From: Pantanalinema sp. GBBB05
GTDB lineage: Bacteria > Cyanobacteriota > Cyanobacteriia > Leptolyngbyales > Leptolyngbyaceae
Direction of reading: 5' to 3'
DNA: 64,000 bases
Assembly (NCBI GenBank): GCA_016743235.1
Contig: VRZD01000017.1
Location: forward strand, 1 to 64,000
This document shows, in pieces, positions 56,454-64,000 of the stretch (position 1 is the first letter of the stretch; every line of letters begins with the position of its first letter). The notes under the pieces were generated by a model that was not told the origin of the DNA, made no database searches, and saw nothing but the letters and a program-made list of their open reading frames with translations. The position numbers and the translations under genes were made by a program.

Positions 56454-57233
56454 ATGCATCGCTTGCTACCCCACTCTAACTGGAACCGCGCTCGTGCCCT
56501 GAAACTTCTGGCTGTTGCGACCGGATGTCTGAGCTTGTTGACAGCGACACCAGGGTTAGCCGCTCCAGGCTTGACCTCAGACAAAATCGCTCAAATTAGA
56601 CCAACTCAGGAAAGAATGCTACGAACAATTACTGTGACAGGACGTGGAACTGAAATGGTCGCTACGACCCTGACCCAGGTACGCTTAGGAGTCGAGGCAC
56701 AGGGCAAAACGGCTGAAGAAGTCCAACAACAGGTTGCCCAGCGATCGAATGCCGTCATTAACCTCTTGAAGTCCCGTAATGTTGATAAATTAGAAACCAC
56801 CGGAATTAACTTAAGTCCCACCTATCGTTATGACAATGGCAATCAGACCTTAACGGGTTACACAGCCAGCAACATCGTCAGCTTTCGGATTCCGACCAAC
56901 CAAGCGGGAGCGCTGATGGATGAGGCTGTCAAAGCGGGAGCCACTCGAATTGATGGTGTAAGCTTCGTGGCGACGGATGCCGCGATCGCGACTGCCCAGA
57001 AAGCAGCTTTACGCAAAGCCGCTCAGGAAGCTCGAACCCAAGCGGATGACGTTCTCAGTTCCCTGGGATTTACGGCGCAGGAAATTGTAGGGATTCAAGT
57101 GAATGGAGCCTATGCGCCACCGCCCCGCCCCGTACCGATGGCAGAGATGGCAAAACAGGACTTTGCTGCTACTCCAGTGATTGGCGGTGAGCAGCAGGTG
57201 GAAGCCTCTGTAACGTTACAGATTACTTACTAA
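56454..57233 (+). CDS. SIMPL domain protein (DUF541), secreted
   Basis: About 259 residues from ATG 56454, with GAGGAG close upstream. A signal peptide (about 12-40; LKLLAVATGCLSLLTATPGLAA) is followed by the SIMPL fold: ITVTGRGTEMVATTLTQVRLGVEAQGKTAEEVQQQ, with a C-terminal VEASVTLQITY. Such proteins are periplasmic or outer-membrane; function mostly unknown. The stop overlaps with that of the convergent ssb gene. Confidence 0.88.
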   Translation: MHRLLPHSNWNRARALKLLAVATGCLSLLTATPGLAAPGLTSDKIAQIRPTQERMLRTITVTGRGTEMVATTLTQVRLGVEAQGKTAEEVQQQVAQRSNAVINLLKSRNVDKLETTGINLSPTYRYDNGNQTLTGYTASNIVSFRIPTNQAGALMDEAVKAGATRIDGVSFVATDAAIATAQKAALRKAAQEARTQADDVLSSLGFTAQEIVGIQVNGAYAPPPRPVPMAEMAKQDFAATPVIGGEQQVEASVTLQITY

Positions 57234-57595
57234 AACTCATCTTCGTAGCCCCCCCCTGCCATGCTGGCATCGTTATCCCGCTTCGACCCTAACAATTCCA
57301 TCCGCTCTACCCGAATCACTGGTTTCGAGCGATTGGCTCCAGTATTTCGATCGCGCCAGTGGTCAAACTTCAGCGATCCGGATACCCCAATCAAACTGCC
57401 TTTATGGACGTAGTTTGCTGCAACCTCAGCTGTTCGTCCCCAGAGTTCTAGATTGAACCAATCAGGCTGCTCCTGGTTACGGCTAAAGCGATTTACTGCT
57501 AGAGTCAGGGTGCATACTACACTACCAGATTCAAAGTACTTCACATCTGGCTCACCACCAACTCGACCCACTAACGTTACGGAATTCAGGCTCAT
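57230..57595 (-). CDS. ssb: Single-stranded DNA-binding protein
   Basis: A 121-residue OB-fold protein from MSLNSVTLVGRVGGEPDV. The core CTLTLAVNRFSRN...DWFNLELWGRTAEVAANYVHKGSLIGVSGSL is typical SSB. An acidic tail ends YEDEF, a shortened version of the usual DDDIPF tip, so interactions with partners may be weaker. The upstream ATG at 57643 is not favoured. Cyanobacteria often carry more than one ssb; this may be the replicative or a paralogue. Confidence 0.93.
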   Translation of the reverse strand: MSLNSVTLVGRVGGEPDVKYFESGSVVCTLTLAVNRFSRNQEQPDWFNLELWGRTAEVAANYVHKGSLIGVSGSLKFDHWRDRNTGANRSKPVIRVERMELLGSKRDNDASMAGGGYEDEF

Positions 57596-58065
57596 AATCT
57601 TTACTACTAGGACACTAACATGGGGATATGGCAACCCTGCCAATCAGAAAATTGAACTCATTCTAAGGGAGTTCTTGGCTCAGGGATTGGTACAAGTGTA
57701 CCCCAATAGCTTTAGGCTGACAATAAATGAGCTGGTGTTAGCTGCTTTTATCAAATCAGTCAAGTTTGATAACAAAGTTCTAACAATTAGATGGGGTATC
57801 CTGACGTGAGTTTTGCTGAAGCGAATGCTATTTCCAACGGCATTCAACTGCACCAATAGTTATGGCTATGATCGTCTATTTGCCTATTCTGGCAGGGTTT
57901 CTAGCAGTTTGCTATAGGAAGAAATCGCTCAGGACTATGGCAAAAAATCTGGATCACAGGGAATGGATGGCAAGCTAGACTCATGATCAAAAACGTAATA
58001 AAATCCAAGCTTGATTCCATTCACGGTTACGCACTGTTCGTTATTACTTTGAGGCATAGGGGCTA
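57596..58065. other. Intergenic region upstream of mreB
   Basis: About 470 bases containing promoters for ssb and mreB. No RNA or gene is supported. A plus-strand frame reading through from the opposite strand of ssb reaches 57809 but has no family resemblance and is treated as chance. Confidence 0.4.
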
Positions 58066-59103
58066 GTGGGTCTTTTTAGTCGATTCTCTCTTTCACGGGA
58101 CATGGGTATTGACCTGGGCACGGCAAACACACTAGTTTTCGTGTCTGGCAAAGGTATTGTGCTTCAGGAGCCGTCTGTGGTCGCGATCGACCAGGATGAA
58201 AAAGTTCCCCTAGCGGTGGGAGAAGACGCCAAACGCATGTTAGGTCGGACTCCTGGTAATGTGGTAGCCTTGCGTCCGCTACGAGATGGTGTGATTGCTG
58301 ACTTCGATACGGCTGAAATGATGCTGAAGCACTTCATTGCTCGAGTGAATGAAGGCAAAACGCTGGTAGCACCGCGAATCGTGATTGGGATTCCTAGTGG
58401 TGTAACTGGGGTTGAGCGACGAGCCGTGATGGATGCCGCCGCTCAGGCAGGAGCCAGAGACGTTTACCTGATTGATGAGCCAGTAGCAGCTGCGATCGGG
58501 GCGGGTCTACCGGTGGCTGAACCTACTGGTAATATGATTATTGATATCGGTGGTGGTACTACCGAAGTGGCTGTGCTCAGTTTGCAAGGCACTGTATTAA
58601 GTGAGTCGGTTCGGGTGGCTGGGGACGAGCTGAGCGAATCGATTTCTCAGTACATGAAAAAAGTGCATAACCTGGTGATTGGGGAACGCACGGCGGAAGA
58701 AATTAAGATTATGATCGGTTCCGCTTACCCGATCGATGACGATGCTCAGATGGAAGTACGGGGTCTGCACTTGCTGTCGGGGTTGCCCCGTACCGTCTCA
58801 GTCAAAAGTGCGGAAATTCGTGAAAGTATGGCAGAACCCCTAGCCGTGATTGTGGATGCCGTCAAACGAACCTTAGAGCGGACTCCTCCTGAACTCGCCG
58901 CAGATATTATCGATCGCGGAATTATGCTGGCAGGCGGCGGAGCCTTGCTAAAAGGGCTAGATACCCTGATTAGCCATGAAACCGGTATTGTTGTGCATGT
59001 CGCGGCTGATCCCCTCAGTTGTGTGGTTTTAGGGACAGGTCGTGTTCTAGAAAACTTCAAGCAAATGGAGCGGGTCTTCAGCGGTCGTTCTCGTCATTTC
59101 TAG
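58066..59103 (+). CDS. mreB: Rod shape-determining protein MreB
   Basis: A 345-residue actin-like ATPase that forms filaments under the inner membrane and guides lateral wall synthesis. Phosphate loops GIDLGTANTLV and IIDIGGGTTEVAVLSL, the ATP-site segment GIMLAGGGALLKGLDTLI and the helical IPSGVTGVERRAV are seen; the N-terminus MGLFSRFSLSRDM is the usual amphipathic start. GTG start. It is the first gene of mreBCD, with mreC 129 bases downstream. Confidence 0.97.
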   Translation: MGLFSRFSLSRDMGIDLGTANTLVFVSGKGIVLQEPSVVAIDQDEKVPLAVGEDAKRMLGRTPGNVVALRPLRDGVIADFDTAEMMLKHFIARVNEGKTLVAPRIVIGIPSGVTGVERRAVMDAAAQAGARDVYLIDEPVAAAIGAGLPVAEPTGNMIIDIGGGTTEVAVLSLQGTVLSESVRVAGDELSESISQYMKKVHNLVIGERTAEEIKIMIGSAYPIDDDAQMEVRGLHLLSGLPRTVSVKSAEIRESMAEPLAVIVDAVKRTLERTPPELAADIIDRGIMLAGGGALLKGLDTLISHETGIVVHVAADPLSCVVLGTGRVLENFKQMERVFSGRSRHF

Positions 59104-59112
59104 CCCCCATCT

Positions 59113-59130
59113 CAGGAGCGATCGCTCCTG
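59113..59130. repeat. 18 bp perfect palindrome with HIP1 core
   Basis: CAGGAGCGATCGCTCCTG is fully self-complementary, in the gap between mreB and mreC. The core GCGATCGC is the HIP1 octamer. A TTTTT stretch lies about fifteen bases on. It could attenuate the mreC transcript or be one of the many HIP1 copies of the genome. Confidence 0.45.
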
Positions 59131-59232
59131 TTGGCGGTTGTTGAGTTTTTCTTGATTCAGCTCTGAAGCCGATCCATTAAGTAACCATCAGCTGCCTCGC
59201 TTGTACCCAAACCCAGCTACTTCCCTTTCTGA

Positions 59233-60012
59233 ATGTATATACTGCGTCGCTGGTGGGATCGACACCGACTACAGATTGTTTTGGTCAGTCTGGCACTGGG
59301 GGGCGCTTTGCTCCTGCGGCAGACTCAAGGTACGGCCTTATTTGAGGTCTATCAGCTTTTGACTCGCCCGTTTCAAGGCAATCCCGAAAAAGAAGCCTTG
59401 TTAATTAATGCTCAGGTCGTTGAGCTACAGCAGCGGCTCACTGAAATGGAAAGCCAGAATCAGCGGTTGAAGGAGCTGTTGGGCTATGTATCTAAGGGGG
59501 CTAAAGATGGGATTACTGCCCCGGTTGTAGGGCGGAGCGCGGACCACTGGTGGCAACACATGATTCTAGGCCGCGGTAGCCAGGATGGAGTCAAAGTGGG
59601 ATATATAGCGATGGCTCCCGGAGGGGTCGTGGGTCGTGTAGTGAATGTGACCCCTAACACGAGCCGAGTCTTGCTGCTGAGCGATCCGTCCAGTCAAGTT
59701 GGAGTGACGGTCAGCCGCAGCCGCTATATGGGCTATATTCGAGGCAAATCTTCGAACCGGGCTGTGATGGAGTTTTTTGATAAAGTTCCTGATGTCCGTC
59801 GTGGAGATGTCGTGACGACTTCAGCGTTGAGCCAGTTATTTCCGGCCGGATTGCCGATCGGTCGGATTGAATCGGTTGATTTGAGTAAAAGTCCTGCTCC
59901 GGAGGCGGTGGTAGAACTGTCTACCCCCATGAGTTCTTTAGAGTGGGCAGTGATTTATCCGCATACTCAGTCTTTACCTCCAGCTGATGCCTCTTTGTCT
60001 GAGCCGTTATGA
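59233..60012 (+). CDS. mreC: Rod shape-determining protein MreC
   Basis: A 259-residue membrane protein: N-terminal helix (about 12-30; LQIVLVSLALGGALLL), a coiled coil (about 60-85; QVVELQQRLTEMESQNQRLKELL) and a beta-rich periplasmic core (about 95-245; ITAPVVGRSADHWWQHMILGRGSQDGVKVG). It links MreB to penicillin-binding proteins. The stop overlaps the mreD start by four bases (ATGA). Confidence 0.95.
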   Translation: MYILRRWWDRHRLQIVLVSLALGGALLLRQTQGTALFEVYQLLTRPFQGNPEKEALLINAQVVELQQRLTEMESQNQRLKELLGYVSKGAKDGITAPVVGRSADHWWQHMILGRGSQDGVKVGYIAMAPGGVVGRVVNVTPNTSRVLLLSDPSSQVGVTVSRSRYMGYIRGKSSNRAVMEFFDKVPDVRRGDVVTTSALSQLFPAGLPIGRIESVDLSKSPAPEAVVELSTPMSSLEWAVIYPHTQSLPPADASLSEPL

Positions 60013-60566
60013 TCAAACGTAATTTTTTCAGCGTTTTACGGGATGATCCGACCAAACGGCTGCTGTTGAACTGTGCAGTGACTGTAGGCTCAGTGTTGCT
60101 CTGCTTACTGGTCTTACCGACCCGATTGCCGGGGATGGAACTGGCTGGCATTGGTCCGAATTGGTTGCTGATTTGGGTAGTGACTTGGAGCGTCAAGCGG
60201 TCCATGTTGCAAGGGGCAATAGCCGGGCTAGTCTTAGGGCTGATTCAAGATGGGATGACTGCAAATGCGCCTACCCATGTTTTTAGCCTGATGTTGGCTG
60301 GCATTCTGACCGCTCGGTTGCGTAAAGAACGTTACTTACAAGAAGATTTTATTTCAGTTGCGTTAATTGCCTTTGGCATGGCAGTAGTGGCAGAAACGGT
60401 GACAGCTATTCAATACAGTATTCGTGGCGATCGCTCGTTGATTGATATTTGGACATATCACCAGTTGATTGCGCTAAGTTCTGCGATTCTCAGTAGCCTG
60501 TGGGCACCGATCCTGTATTTTCCGTTGAATCGATGGTGGCAACGTATGAGTGCCCTAGAACAGTAA
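60009..60566 (+). CDS. mreD: Rod shape-determining protein MreD
   Basis: A 185-residue membrane protein with five or six helices (for example CAVTVGSVLLCLLVLPTRLP and AIAGLVLGLIQDGMTANAP). It completes the MreBCD elongation complex. It starts within the mreC stop, so translation is coupled. Length and context give the identification, as sequence conservation is weak in this family. Confidence 0.92.
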   Translation: MIKRNFFSVLRDDPTKRLLLNCAVTVGSVLLCLLVLPTRLPGMELAGIGPNWLLIWVVTWSVKRSMLQGAIAGLVLGLIQDGMTANAPTHVFSLMLAGILTARLRKERYLQEDFISVALIAFGMAVVAETVTAIQYSIRGDRSLIDIWTYHQLIALSSAILSSLWAPILYFPLNRWWQRMSALEQ

Positions 60567-60688
60567 CGTGAATTGTTTACGAACCTCTCTGTTGGGTTGA
60601 CTTGCTCCTTATCTCCCTCATAAGTTCCTCACAATTTTAAGTTAGTAACTTGATCAAGGTGTTTCAGGACTTGTACCGGGAGGGAGCA

Positions 60689-61510
60689 TTGTCTACATCC
60701 ACTACTGCTTATCCTGCTCCGATCGATGCTTGCCTGAGTCCAGTATATGGACCGGTAGAATCATGGCGGTTTGGTCGATCGCTGGGAATTGATCCAATCG
60801 GCTTGACATCTACCTGTACCTTTGATTGCGTCTACTGCCAGTTAGGTGGAATCGATCAAAAAACTTGCGATCGCCAGATCTTTACCTCCACAGCTCGAAT
60901 TCTGTGGGATTTGCAGTTTCATGCGCCCTGGCATCATGTGGATGTGATCACCTTAAGCGGCAGTGGAGAACCGACGCTAGCGTTGAATTTGGGGACGATT
61001 CTGTCCTCAATTAAAGCGTTGATTAGCAAGCCCGTGATTGTGCTAACAAATGGCAGCTTACTGCAAGATCCTGATGTGCAAGCTGAGTTGGCGATCGCAG
61101 ATCAGGTGGCGATTAAAGTCGATGCAATTTCGGCAGCGCAGTTCCGGAGCATCAATCGCTCCTTACCAGATGTGGATTTATTAGAACTTTGGCTGGGTAT
61201 TGAGGAATTCCGCCAGGGTTATCAAGGCTATTTAGCCATTCAAACGATGATGCTGGCTCCTTGGAATGACTATAACCAGAGCGAATACATCCGACTCATG
61301 CGAGAACTGGCTCCGGATGAAATTCAGCTTAATACTCCTACCCGTCCCCGTCCTCTAGCTCATCAACCCGATGCCCGTGGTAATCAGGTGATGGAATTCT
61401 CCTACCCAGTCCAATCATTCCGCCCTGTGAGTGCACAAGTCTTGCGGGAGTTCGGCGATCGCATCTATCACGAAACCCATATTCCTGTCCGTTGGGCAAT
61501 TAATAGTTAA
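60689..61510 (+). CDS. Radical SAM protein
   Basis: A 273-residue radical SAM enzyme with the [4Fe-4S] cysteines in CTFDCVYC (Cys43, Cys47, Cys50). A SAM-binding GSGEPTLA motif and VLTNGSLLQ follow. The start is TTG 60689, supported by GGGAGGGAG four to twelve bases upstream and by the N-terminus ending in YGPVESWRFGRSLGIDPIG, near the usual start. An earlier TTG at 60650 is less likely. It matches wybutosine-like/COG0731 proteins, but the substrate is not known. The next radical SAM gene lies 13 bases downstream, so they are probably co-transcribed. Confidence 0.87.
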   Translation: MSTSTTAYPAPIDACLSPVYGPVESWRFGRSLGIDPIGLTSTCTFDCVYCQLGGIDQKTCDRQIFTSTARILWDLQFHAPWHHVDVITLSGSGEPTLALNLGTILSSIKALISKPVIVLTNGSLLQDPDVQAELAIADQVAIKVDAISAAQFRSINRSLPDVDLLELWLGIEEFRQGYQGYLAIQTMMLAPWNDYNQSEYIRLMRELAPDEIQLNTPTRPRPLAHQPDARGNQVMEFSYPVQSFRPVSAQVLREFGDRIYHETHIPVRWAINS

Positions 61511-61523
61511 AGGAGTGCTTTCA

Positions 61524-62165
61524 ATGTCAACCCCTAAAGTGAATCCTTATTTGTCACTCTTAGAGATTCCCCCTGGCTACCTGAATATCATGGGCTATGT
61601 GGATGAGTCGGAAGTGAATGGTCCTGGGTGCCGGGCGGTAATCTGGGTGCAGGGCTGTTTACGGGAATGTGAGGGTTGTTTTAATCCAGAGTCCTGGTCG
61701 TTTGAGATTAAGGAACTGGTGGCGATCGATACGCTCGTCGATCGCATTCTCGAGAACTCTCGCAATGAAGGAGTGACGTTTTCGGGCGGGGAACCCTTTT
61801 GGCAGGCTCCAGCGTTAGCGGCACTGGCACGTAAAGTCAAAGCTGCCGGTCTGAGTGTGATGTCCTTTACTGGGTTTACTTTAGAACAGCTCCAGGGGAA
61901 CTATGCCCCCGCCGGAGCCCAAGATTTACTCGACCAACTTGATATTTTGATTGATGGGGCTTATGTCGAGTCGCTCGCGATCAACTCACCCGATTCGCCA
62001 GTTTCCTCCAGCAATCAACGGGTGCATGTGTTTAATCTGGCTTTTCAGGACAAAATTACCTGGGCAAGTGATCAGGTAGAAATCCACATCCTGAAGGATG
62101 GCAGCCGGATTATTACCGGCTATCGAGGACAGTTGCCCGAAACTGAAGCTGGACAGCCTGTTTAA
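61524..62165 (+). CDS. NrdG-like radical SAM activating protein
   Basis: A 213-residue protein starting MSTPKVNPYLSLL at ATG 61524, which has AAAGGAG upstream. The [4Fe-4S] motif is CLRECEGC (Cys45, Cys49, Cys52), and GVTFSGGEPFWQ is the SAM-binding segment. This is the type that activates glycyl radical enzymes such as anaerobic ribonucleotide reductase, but no nrdD is adjacent, so it may serve another target. Its stop overlaps that of the convergent [2Fe-2S] gene. Confidence 0.88.
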   Translation: MSTPKVNPYLSLLEIPPGYLNIMGYVDESEVNGPGCRAVIWVQGCLRECEGCFNPESWSFEIKELVAIDTLVDRILENSRNEGVTFSGGEPFWQAPALAALARKVKAAGLSVMSFTGFTLEQLQGNYAPAGAQDLLDQLDILIDGAYVESLAINSPDSPVSSSNQRVHVFNLAFQDKITWASDQVEIHILKDGSRIITGYRGQLPETEAGQPV

Positions 62166-62449
62166 GCACGGGGATGGAAGCGAGGATGTAATAAGCGATC
62201 GACGGGTTGACCGGCTTGTAGGTGCTGGGTGACGATCGCTGGCACATCCTCAGGCTTAACTCGGCAATACCAGATTTCATCGGGTAACACGCGTACTGTC
62301 GGTCCCATATTGCACTGTCCCTGACAGCCACTAGCCACTACGGTCACCCCCGAAATCGTCTGGGACTGAAACGCTGCCAGCACTTGCTCTGAGCCATTGC
62401 CACGGCAATTGACGTACTGGCAGACGATCACCTGGCGATCGGTAGTCAC
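62162..62449 (-). CDS. Thioredoxin-like [2Fe-2S] ferredoxin
   Basis: A 95-residue protein with four Cys at 10, 15, 42 and 46 (VICQYVNC-type, SGCQGQC), the pattern of small thioredoxin-fold [2Fe-2S] ferredoxins related to the NuoE/HoxE type. The C-terminus is Pro/His/Arg-rich. It is an electron carrier of unknown partner. The CobW GTPase gene ends nine bases from its start, on the same strand, so the genes may be co-transcribed. Confidence 0.88.
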   Translation of the reverse strand: MTTDRQVIVCQYVNCRGNGSEQVLAAFQSQTISGVTVVASGCQGQCNMGPTVRVLPDEIWYCRVKPEDVPAIVTQHLQAGQPVDRLLHPRFHPRA

Positions 62450-62458
62450 CTAATTAGC

Positions 62459-63592
62459 CTAACGACCAAATCCCTTACCCCGGCTTTCGGCAGGTAAGGT
62501 GAGACAGTGTTCTATTTGATCTCGCAGTTTGTCATGGTCTAAGTCCTGACCAATTAGCACGAGTTGGTTTTTGGGCGTACCTTTCCACTCGGCATCATCG
62601 AGGGAGAACCGCTTGCCGCTGAGGTGGAAAATGTGACGTTTGGGACTTTCCTTAAACCAGAGAATGCCTTTAGCGCGGAAGACGTTGACCGGGAGTTGGT
62701 GATCTAAGAAATACTGGAATTTTTTGATATCAAAGGGTTTGTCGCTTTGGAAAGACACTGAGGTAAATCCATCATTCTCCAGGTGATTGGAGTGGTGGTG
62801 ATGATCGTGATCATGGTGGTCATGAACACACTGACCGTGATCATGATCGCAAGCGGAATGATCATCGTGGGCATGATGGTCATGCTCATGGTGATGATGC
62901 TCATGGTGGTCATGATCATGCGCTTCGGCTTCACCATCAAAATATTGATCGGACTCGAATAGCCCCACACTCAAGAGCATGCCGAGGGGAACTTGTCCCT
63001 TCACGGTGCGGAGAATTCTCGCGCCTTCTTTCATATCCCGAATCCGGACTTCCAGAGAATCCACGACTGCTTCATCAACGAGATCGGCTTTGTTGAGCAG
63101 AATGATGTCGCCGTAAGTAATCTGGCTCAGCGCCGCCTGACTGTTAAACAGATCCAGACTGAAGTTTTCGGAATCGACCACAGTAATAATCGAGTCTAGC
63201 CGCGTCATATCACGCAGCTCTGTGCCTAAGAAGGTCATCGCGACCGGCAATGGATCAGCTAGTCCGGTGGTTTCGACGACGAGGTAATCGACCGCATCCT
63301 GGCGCTCAAGCACTTTATAGACGGCATTGACTAAATCATTATTGATGGTGCAGCAAATACAGCCATTACTCAACTCCACCATGTCATCTTCAGTGGTAAT
63401 AATTAGCTCATTGTCGATGCCGATCTCGCCAAATTCATTGACTAAAACAGCGGTCTTGACTCCCTGCTGATTTGTCAGAATATGGTTAAGCAGAGTAGTT
63501 TTGCCGCTACCCAAAAAGCCTGTAATGATGGTGACAGGTAAGCCAACCTTGGGAGCTTCCATCGCGGAAGAAGAGACTGCTGCTGACTGCAT
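62459..63592 (-). CDS. CobW/COG0523 GTPase with His-rich loop
   Basis: A 377-residue metal-delivery GTPase. Walker A is GFLGSGKTT (residues 25-33), the metal motif is GCICC (77-81), and the guanine specificity motif is LLNKADL. A very His-rich insert (about residues 225-270, mostly His, Asp and Glu) probably binds zinc or another metal. The C-terminal domain (about 290-365) is CobW_C. Members deliver zinc, cobalt or nickel to target enzymes. The exact metal is not proven. Upstream, cysS is divergent. Confidence 0.93.
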   Translation of the reverse strand: MQSAAVSSSAMEAPKVGLPVTIITGFLGSGKTTLLNHILTNQQGVKTAVLVNEFGEIGIDNELIITTEDDMVELSNGCICCTINNDLVNAVYKVLERQDAVDYLVVETTGLADPLPVAMTFLGTELRDMTRLDSIITVVDSENFSLDLFNSQAALSQITYGDIILLNKADLVDEAVVDSLEVRIRDMKEGARILRTVKGQVPLGMLLSVGLFESDQYFDGEAEAHDHDHHEHHHHEHDHHAHDDHSACDHDHGQCVHDHHDHDHHHHSNHLENDGFTSVSFQSDKPFDIKKFQYFLDHQLPVNVFRAKGILWFKESPKRHIFHLSGKRFSLDDAEWKGTPKNQLVLIGQDLDHDKLRDQIEHCLTLPAESRGKGFGR

Positions 63593-63717
63593 AGCGCGGT
63601 TGTCCGAAACGTCAGAGAATATGGGTTGGGATGGCGTACGATCGCCCCAGTTGGGGATGTGCCTCCTTCATACCCCTACCTTACCACTGCCAATCTGTAC
63701 TTGGTGCTCCGAATTGT

Positions 63718-64000
63718 ATGACCCTGACTATTTACAACACGCTCACCCGCGATAAGAAACCGTTTGAACCGATCGCCGCCGGAACAGTCCGGATGTATTG
63801 CTGCGGTGTGACGGTGTATGACTACTGCCATTTGGGTCATGCCCGCTCGTATATTGTTTGGGACACGGTGCGTCGCTACTTGCAATGGCGCGGCTATCAG
63901 GTGCAGTACGTCCAGAATTTCACCGATATTGATGACAAAATTATCCGACGATCGCAGGAAGAAGGGTTGCCCTGGCAGGAGATCACACGCAAATATATCG
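63718..64000 (+). CDS. cysS: Cysteinyl-tRNA synthetase (5' part, runs off window)
   Basis: The first 94 codons of cysS, cut by the window end. It begins MTLTIYNTLTRDKKPF and shows the zinc/substrate cysteine in MYCCGVTVYD, the class I HIGH-type motif HLGHAR, and the segment QNFTDIDDKIIRRS, all diagnostic of CysRS. It charges tRNA-Cys with cysteine. ATG at 63718 is the only fitting start. The CobW gene is divergent, 125 bases away. Confidence 0.95.
   Translation, partial: MTLTIYNTLTRDKKPFEPIAAGTVRMYCCGVTVYDYCHLGHARSYIVWDTVRRYLQWRGYQVQYVQNFTDIDDKIIRRSQEEGLPWQEITRKYI

Noticed and set aside
57453..57809. Plus-strand frame of 118 codons across ssb and beyond
   Set aside because: The first half is the opposite strand of ssb, the rest has no recognisable motif or ribosome binding site.
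62704..62970. Minus-strand Met/Ile/Thr-rich frame inside the CobW gene
   Set aside because: It is the shifted frame of the His-rich repeat (His/Asp codons read as Met, Ile, Thr), which explains its odd composition.
1..64000. CRISPR arrays, insertion sequences, rRNA operon, toxin-antitoxin pairs
   Set aside because: None was found: no regularly spaced repeats, no transposase motifs, no rRNA signatures.

Overview
The window is chromosomal DNA from a cyanobacterium. The evidence is a light-dependent protochlorophyllide reductase, a ferrochelatase with the C-terminal chlorophyll-binding (CAB-like) tail, PAM68, sucrose-phosphate phosphatase, a class II fructose-bisphosphate aldolase of the cyanobacterial type, a PatA-like response regulator, cyanobacterial families such as DUF3386 and DUF2721, and many copies of the octamer GCGATCGC (HIP1). 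Genes are ordinary in size and density, on both strands. There is no rRNA operon, CRISPR array, insertion sequence or prophage; one tRNA gene (Lys) is present. The genus cannot be fixed from this sequence.

Layout. 1-4.1 kb: small conserved protein, thioredoxin-like protein, an unexplained minus-strand terminator, and a large CHAT/TPR protein. 4.2-9.5 kb: por, cysteine synthase, methyltransferase, a lone tyrosine recombinase, hemH. 9.5-16.2 kb: TPR/O-GlcNAc-transferase-like protein, uvrA, PatA-like regulator. 16.6-24.6 kb: MoxR ATPase, proline-rich membrane protein, Ser/Thr kinase, HetZ-related protein, a lone GspE/PilB N-domain protein, Eis-like acetyltransferase. 24.6-34.9 kb: mainly housekeeping (HAD protein, DAHP synthase, the ruvA-rpsO-PAM68 run, sucrose-phosphate phosphatase, MFS transporter, aldolase, tRNA-Lys, Hsp70-like protein). 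35-46.6 kb: prohibitin-like protein, unknown membrane proteins, CBS/CorC protein, a kinase fused to a periplasmic binding domain, endonuclease V, SulP transporter, K+ channel with RCK domain, glutathione peroxidase. 46.6-54.1 kb: a minus-strand run of Tat-exported amidase, BMP lipoprotein, hybrid histidine kinase, response regulator/kinase and a sugar-nucleotide reductase-like protein. 54.4-57.6 kb: ABC exporter parts, SIMPL protein, SSB. 58-64 kb: mreBCD, two radical SAM proteins, a [2Fe-2S] protein, a His-rich CobW GTPase and the 5' end of cysS.

Most promising for novelty are (a) the BMP lipoprotein next to a two-kinase relay and an amidase, with a receiver domain in the first kinase whose phosphoacceptor Asp is Glu; (b) the kinase fused to an amino-acid-type binding domain; (c) the stand-alone CHAT protease-like/TPR membrane protein; (d) the terminator at 664-701, which implies an unannotated short minus-strand transcript; and (e) several strong palindromes in regulatory gaps. 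No complete undescribed multi-gene system could be proven from sequence alone.
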